Assembly: GCA_010093705.1 (NCBI GenBank)
Contig: MU006092.1
Span: 192,623 to 256,622 of the forward strand
From: Patellaria atrata CBS 101060
Lineage: Eukaryota; Ascomycota; Dothideomycetes; Patellariales; Patellariaceae
Reading direction: 5' to 3'
Length of the DNA: 64,000 nt
A program made the position numbers and the translations under genes. The notes beneath the pieces are model-generated. The model worked only from the letters and a program-made list of their open reading frames with translations. It was not told where the DNA came from and ran no database searches. This document shows, in pieces, positions 59,318-64,000 of the stretch (the first letter of the stretch is position 1; each line of letters starts with the position of its first letter).

Positions 59318-60792
59318 CTACCTCATCCCGTCACTCTCCACATCCTCAGCTTCGCTCCCCAGCTCCTTCTCCAGCAGATCCCCTTCCTCTTCATCCTCAT
59401 CATCATCCTCCTCGACATCCTCCATCTCCTCCCCGCGATCCTCATCCCCACTACTCTCGCTCGGACTCCCGCCATCACTCTCATCATCGGGTTGATAATC
59501 CTCTTCTTCCTCGTCTTCTTCATCTTGTAACATCCGTTCCGCTTTCTGCAACTCCCCTTCGCCGTCTTCATCTTCGGCCGCTTGTTCTTCTTCACCCTTG
59601 GGCGCGTTGACGTTGTATTTCTTCGCCTTCCGTGTCGCGGCCAGCGAGGCATCGTTGAGTCTGCGTTGCTTGACGTAAGAGTCGATGCCAGCGTAGTCTA
59701 TCTGGTCTATCATCGAAAACTCGATATCCTGCTCTGGCTCCTGTATGGAGATGACAAGGTTGAACGTCCGTTGCAATATGGAAGTATATGAAACTGAAGA
59801 TATTGATTCGGGAGGGAAGAACGCTAATGGCTTCTTAAATCCGAAAAGGATCCCGCTCGATAAGAAGAAAAGATATCCCTCCTTACTTCCCCTGAATGCT
59901 TTCACATGGAACGCCTTTTCTCCTTTCCTGTGGGATTGCGGGATGGCCGATGCGAAGTCGGACGCGGAGGGGAATATCACTTCCTTTCCGAAGTTGTGGA
60001 GGTGGTTGTTTAATGCTTGGCCGACTTTGGCTGGACTGGGGTCTTCACCCTCTTTCAGAGCTTTGCCGCTGGGTTCGTCGTAGGTCCAGACGATGGGTTC
60101 GGGTGCCGAGGAGTCTGCAGGGGGAGGCGTTATGCCATCGCCCCCACGGGGGATTATTACGAAGTTGTGTTGGCGTTTTGCTTTCTCGGGTACGGGAAGG
60201 CAGAAGACTTGGTCTATATAGAGCCACATCAGCATTAAGGATCCATATCACGTAGAGATAAGTTTGAGAGATAGGTGTACGCACCGATATCTTTCCAACT
60301 GACGCCGAACTCAATCTCCCCGCTACTACTTTGTGCTCTGAGACCTCCTCCTTTTCCACCTATGAGCTGGAGGTGCAGCTTCTTGCGTTGCGGCATAGAG
60401 AAACTGGCATCGGGTACTGAGTATGTTGCTGCGGCAGATTGTACTCGCCATGCTTCTGAGCTTGAACCGTTCGTTGCGGTTCCGTTGTCGAGTTTTCGCT
60501 TCTTGGAGGCGGGCGCGTCGTGCGAGGGGAGAGCGATGGAGGTGGAGGATCGTTTGATGCCGATTATATGGGTAGAGATGTCGGTGAGGAGCGGGGTAAT
60601 GGGATATTTAGCTATAAGCTATTAGTACTTCTATATACTTAGATCATGCATGGATCGCTACAAAGTGTTGTGCGTGTAAAATCTGAGTATTGTAGAGGTA
60701 TACTTGCCTATTGCGCCCTGTATCTGTTTCTGTAGATCGGGACGATCTGAGAACGCGTCCGAGATCTCCACCGGCAGTTTCAAAGACGACAT
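59318..60792 (-). CDS. RTT106: Histone chaperone Rtt106
   Basis: Exons 60792-60708, 60611-60285 and 60213-59318 give 435 residues. The first intron (96 nt) is of the GC-AG type, ATAG|GCAAGT, with a TACTAAT branch; it restores QGAIAKYPITPLLTDIS. The second (71 nt) is GT-AG and restores KDIDQVFCLPVPEKAK. Rtt106 binds H3-H4 acetylated on H3K56 and deposits it in replication-coupled and silencing chromatin. The two PH-like domains span about 50-330 and include QHNFVIIPRGGDG, FHVKAFRGSKEGYLFFL and ILFGFKKPLAFF. The tail (about 345-435) is almost all Glu/Asp/Ser, as in the family. The gene is convergent with CHL4. Confidence 0.93.
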
Positions 60793-61809
60793 TTTGACGT
60801 CTTTATATGTGTGTTGCTTCCTAGAGAGTGTGTTGAATATAATCAAAGTACTAATTTGGGGTAGACGCGGTTTGCTCGATCACGAAAGCGAAGCGGGACA
60901 AAGAGCTTGGTGTCGAGCTTGCTCGAACCTCCTGAGTAAACCCATACACTTCCTTTTTACACATAATACCGACAATTCGTTAAATTCTGAAAGCGAGTCC
61001 TTGCCTTTTAGAAGTATCTAAAGGCGTTGATATAATAACTCTGCAACATAGCTCAAAATCAGCTTCCAAATTGCCTTACCCCTTTTCAACCTCGCGTCTA
61101 CAGTTAACTGCGCAGTGAAGAGATATATAGCTTTTGCTACAGTGCGCCTCAACCACTATAAAGGATACCAGGCGAATCCAATCCAGAGCTATAATAGCTT
61201 ATCATAAAGCGTAACTCATAAGCTCTGATATTATGTTATTCCGAGTTGTACCAAGGGGGATCACTGTTCTTGAGACGGCAGGTACCATCTAAACCTAAAA
61301 CTAAAAGGTATAAAGGCAATGCGCCCACTATTTTGAGCTTTGGTATATGCTAAGGCTTATAACTTCTGTAGCATACCTAGTCTCTTAAGTAGAGACGCGA
61401 AGCGAGACGTGTTCTGGTATTGAGCTTGGCTTTGACCTTAACATAGCCTCCTTTCAAATGTTGTTCTTTTACCTTAATAGTACTGATCCTCACCGACCTG
61501 TATTAATGTATCTGTGCCTGCTAATCGATTGAATTCTGTAATAGGATGCTGTCCCCGTGAAAAGGGTCCTGACTTATCCACATATCCAGTTCAGAACCTC
61601 CGAATCCGCTATACAATGAATTAGATTTCAGATCGGCGGCCAACCGTAATAGAAAATTCCTGTGCCTACAGTGATAAGGGATGTCTTTAACTATTCGCAA
61701 ACGAGAGCATTCGCTGTCTTTCAAGTATGTATCAAGACCTAGTATCCATACGGACTGTGTCCATACAGTAGCTTATTAATGTATAGGTCACGGTACAGTT
61801 GGTGCGGAG
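60793..61809. other. Intergenic, RTT106 promoter side
   Basis: The left part is the RTT106 promoter. From about 60.87 to 61.7 kb the sequence is AT-rich and holds words such as GAAGCGAGACGTG and AGCTTGCTCGA, but no gene. The right end leads into the decayed BTB gene. Confidence 0.45.
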
Positions 61810-62459
61810 ATGACCGTTGTACTCGTAGGCGCTGGGCAAGAACCTTTCTCGGTTCACAGAAAGTTGATCTGTCACTACTGGGTATTGGGATAGGGCGCTT
61901 AACGGTCGCTTTATGGAAGCATCCAAGAACGAACAAGAAATTAGAGGCACGAGCATACTAACATTCAATAGTTTCATGGACTGGCTATACACTCAAACAG
62001 TACCCGAAAATATCTCGGTCTTTGGCACTGTATTATTACACCGTTTTGCGGACGAGCACGACATTCCTCAGCTTCGGCGCGCAACGTAGAACTGCTATAT
62101 CATCAGAGATACCTGGCCCCTTCCTCAAACATGGCCAGTATCCTTAAATGGCTCCTTCGGAGTCTCCTTTATTTAAATTACTTATGGATACATATATCGA
62201 TAACTGGGATCCTTCCAAAGATAACGCCAAGCAAATCCCTGCACGGCGTGACTTACCCCCGAGGTATACAATTAAAGCAATGGTGGCATGCGCTACTGAC
62301 AGACTTTCCAATGATGCTGTACGAAAACAACGTCTTAACCCCCTGAATGAATATATCGATGTAGAGAACAACTGGGGGAATATCTGTGAGCAGAAGAGTC
62401 GCAAGAAACGGAAGAGGCATCTGGAAGAAAGCATGTCCACAACCTCTTCTCCCACCTAG
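61810..62459 (+). pseudogene. Decayed BTB/POZ-domain gene
   Basis: Three frames on one strand line up with a fungal BTB/POZ protein. From 61810 comes MTVVLVGAGQEPFSVHRKL, the start of the BTB fold (about 61810-61890). In a second frame come ALNGRFMEASKNEQ and TFNSFMDWLYTQTVPENI, then RFADEHDIPQLRRA up to a TAG at about 62086-62088. In a third, open frame from 62148 comes APSESPLFKLLMDTYIDNWD, the usual region after the BTB domain, continuing to 62459. The frame break near 61890, the in-frame stop and a second shift near 62147 argue for a pseudogene rather than introns, since the joints leave no room for one. BTB proteins of this kind are a large, fast-changing family in Pezizomycotina. Confidence 0.75.
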
Positions 62460-63480
62460 CTTCTATTCTGTTTATCTACTCGAGGAAGGGTCAAGGGATT
62501 GTTCGTAGCCTCACATGTAACTTGGCGGGATTACTTTCACCAGCATCTGTCAGAGCACAAATCAAAGTTTGGCGAGACTCCAACTCCGCGACTCCGTACA
62601 GACACAACACTGAGAGAATGATGTTCCACACATAGACCAAGCGAGTATACCATCTCTCTTGGTCCTGGTACAAGTGACAATCTGATTCTGGCACGACTCC
62701 ATGACTCCGTACAGACATAACACTAAGACAATGATGTTCCACACATAGGCCAATTGAGTACCACTATTTACCGTGGTTTCCGTCTAGATAACGTTTCAGT
62801 TCCTGCACAGCGTTTGTTTCGTACAGTACATCAATCGTTTAGGCTTAGATAGTAGGCTAGGGGATGGATTACCTACTCTTATATTTTATATGATTATGCT
62901 ATATCTTTTTATTTTTACATTCGCTTTTGTACTGTAACGTTAACTGTAGTACTACTGTACTTACATGCGCCGGACCCATACCCTCACTCTTGTCGGGGCC
63001 TTTTAAGGAGTAATAAGTCCCTATTGAAAGCGTACTTACTTCTATCACATCAATTCAAGAGTATACTTGGAGATATTTAATTCGATACATAACACCACTT
63101 CAGATACTTTGACTTAATACTGCACTGAATGTTAGGAGACAGAGAGCAATTTATACCCAGCTCTATATTCATATCACTACAGACTCTTTCCATCTCTAGA
63201 ACCTTATCCATATCCAACGAAGTTACCTACATGTTGTGAACCATCCACAAAAAGGATAATTCGATTAAGTGGCCCCGAAAAGGTATCAATATACCTTCCC
63301 CTTCCTCTCACACATCGCTAACCGTCACATGGAGCATCGACATCACTATACAGAAACGTTGAAAACGTCCCGAGGCCCCTTAAAGGCCTTGGACATCCAG
63401 GTGAAGAACTACCCTTTGTATATACTGACGTCGATAGCTTAGTTATATGTATGACTATTATTTCCCAATTAAATTACCTA
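62460..63480. other. Intergenic 1 kb
   Basis: It contains two diverged copies of a 113-bp-spaced repeat (62568-62760), GTAC-rich words at about 62820-62960 and otherwise AT-rich sequence with no supported gene. Confidence 0.5.
62568..62760. repeat. Two diverged direct repeats, 113 bp apart
   Basis: The phrase GACTCCGTACAGACA starts at 62590 and at 62703, followed in both by TAACACT/CAACACT, AATGATGTTCCACACATAG and a CCAA...GAGTA block. Upstream similarity is weaker (from about 62568 and 62681). The copies differ at several sites. Confidence 0.8.
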
Positions 63481-64000
63481 ACGAGCGAATAAGCAAACGA
63501 GTGAGCGAACGAACGAGCGAATCAACCAGCGAACAAGCAAGCAGCGAGCGAACGAATAAACTAGCTAGCCAGCGAACGAACGACCGAGCGCACCGGCCGG
63601 CGAACGAGTGAATCGAACAGCGAGCGAATGACGATCAAGTAATGTACGACGAACCCACGAGCGAGTGAATAAGCCGGTCAGCGAGCGAACAAGCCAGCCA
63701 TGGAGCGAATAAACTAGCCAACCAGCGAACGAATGAACCAGCGAGCGAATATAAGAAAGACCGAGCCAATATACGAACGAACGAACAAAGATATAAACGA
63801 GCGAGAGGACATAGGAGCGAACGAGAATATAAGTAAACGAGCGAACAAGCGAATAAATATACGAATATACGAGCGAACGAATATAGAAGCGAACGTATGA
63901 ACAAATAGACGAATCAGCGAACTAGGGACCGAATTAGCTAGCGAGCGAGCGAATAATAAAACCAACGAACGAATGAACGAGCGAACTAAGGAATAAGAGA
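63481..64000. repeat. Degenerate tetranucleotide repeat, continues past the edge
   Basis: For at least 520 bp the sequence is built of 4-nt steps GAAC, GAGC, GAAT, CAGC and near variants, e.g. GAGCGAACGAACGAGCGAAT. The phase is kept over long stretches though units vary. Long leucine/serine/phenylalanine frames on the minus strand (63635-63965) are products of the repeat, not genes. The array runs off the right end. Confidence 0.9.

Noticed and set aside
63635-63965. Leu/Ser/Phe-rich minus-strand frames that look like membrane proteins
   Set aside because: They come from the 4-bp repeat read backwards; composition follows the repeat and no start or family is supported.

Overview
The window reads as nuclear DNA of a filamentous ascomycete (Pezizomycotina, possibly Leotiomycetes). 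Most genes carry short introns (about 48-130 nt) with GT-AG ends and TACTAAT/CTAAC-like branch points. The families are fungal single-copy housekeeping genes: NEM1, GCD7, ECL1, SIW14, GPI10, a Snf1-activating kinase, AIM19, HLJ1, UFD2, a metR/cys-3 bZIP, CHL4 and RTT106. No bacterial or organellar features were seen. All identifications come from reading the protein sequences; no database search was run.

Layout. A partial two-helix membrane protein gene runs off the left edge (1-228, minus). NEM1 (603-2092, minus) and GCD7/eIF2B-beta (2887-4383, plus) diverge. A CRAL-TRIO plus RhoGAP gene (6651-9189, plus) is followed by a candidate 47-residue membrane microprotein (10129-10272, minus) and an 18-bp tandem array broken by a 100-N assembly gap. 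From 10.8 to 25.2 kb the window is nearly gene-free. It holds only the ECL1-type gene (15813-16322, minus) and a doubtful ORF fragment at 24.1-24.4 kb. Next come an Ala/Lys-rich protein of unknown function (25199-27330, minus), a SIW14-type phosphatase (28417-29349, minus), a DUF3984-like gene (30740-31945, plus), five-exon GPI10 (34900-36969, minus) and the large CaMKK-type kinase (40348-44658, plus). AIM19 (minus) and HLJ1 (plus) diverge from a 375-bp promoter at 47.0-47.4 kb. UFD2 (49552-52886, minus), a metR-like bZIP (54102-55314, minus), CHL4 (56782-58227, plus), a tRNA-like Pol III unit (58654-58752) and RTT106 (59318-60792, minus) follow. The right end has a decayed BTB/POZ gene (61810-62459) and a long degenerate tetranucleotide repeat running off the edge.

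The genes do not form one pathway or a secondary-metabolite cluster. Several act on the ER and nuclear envelope (NEM1, GPI10, HLJ1, with UFD2 in protein degradation), on nutrient and stress signalling (the Snf1-activating kinase, ECL1, SIW14, metR, GCD7), or on chromatin and kinetochore (RTT106, CHL4). The main oddities are: an in-frame, hydrophobic 50-codon extension behind the leaky-context TGA stop of the SIW14-type gene; an ATG sitting on the 3' splice site of the 418-nt bZIP intron, which could give a bZIP-only isoform; a GC-AG intron in RTT106; the collapsed 18-bp array; and the tRNA-like unit. I saw no intact transposon, CRISPR array or viral element.
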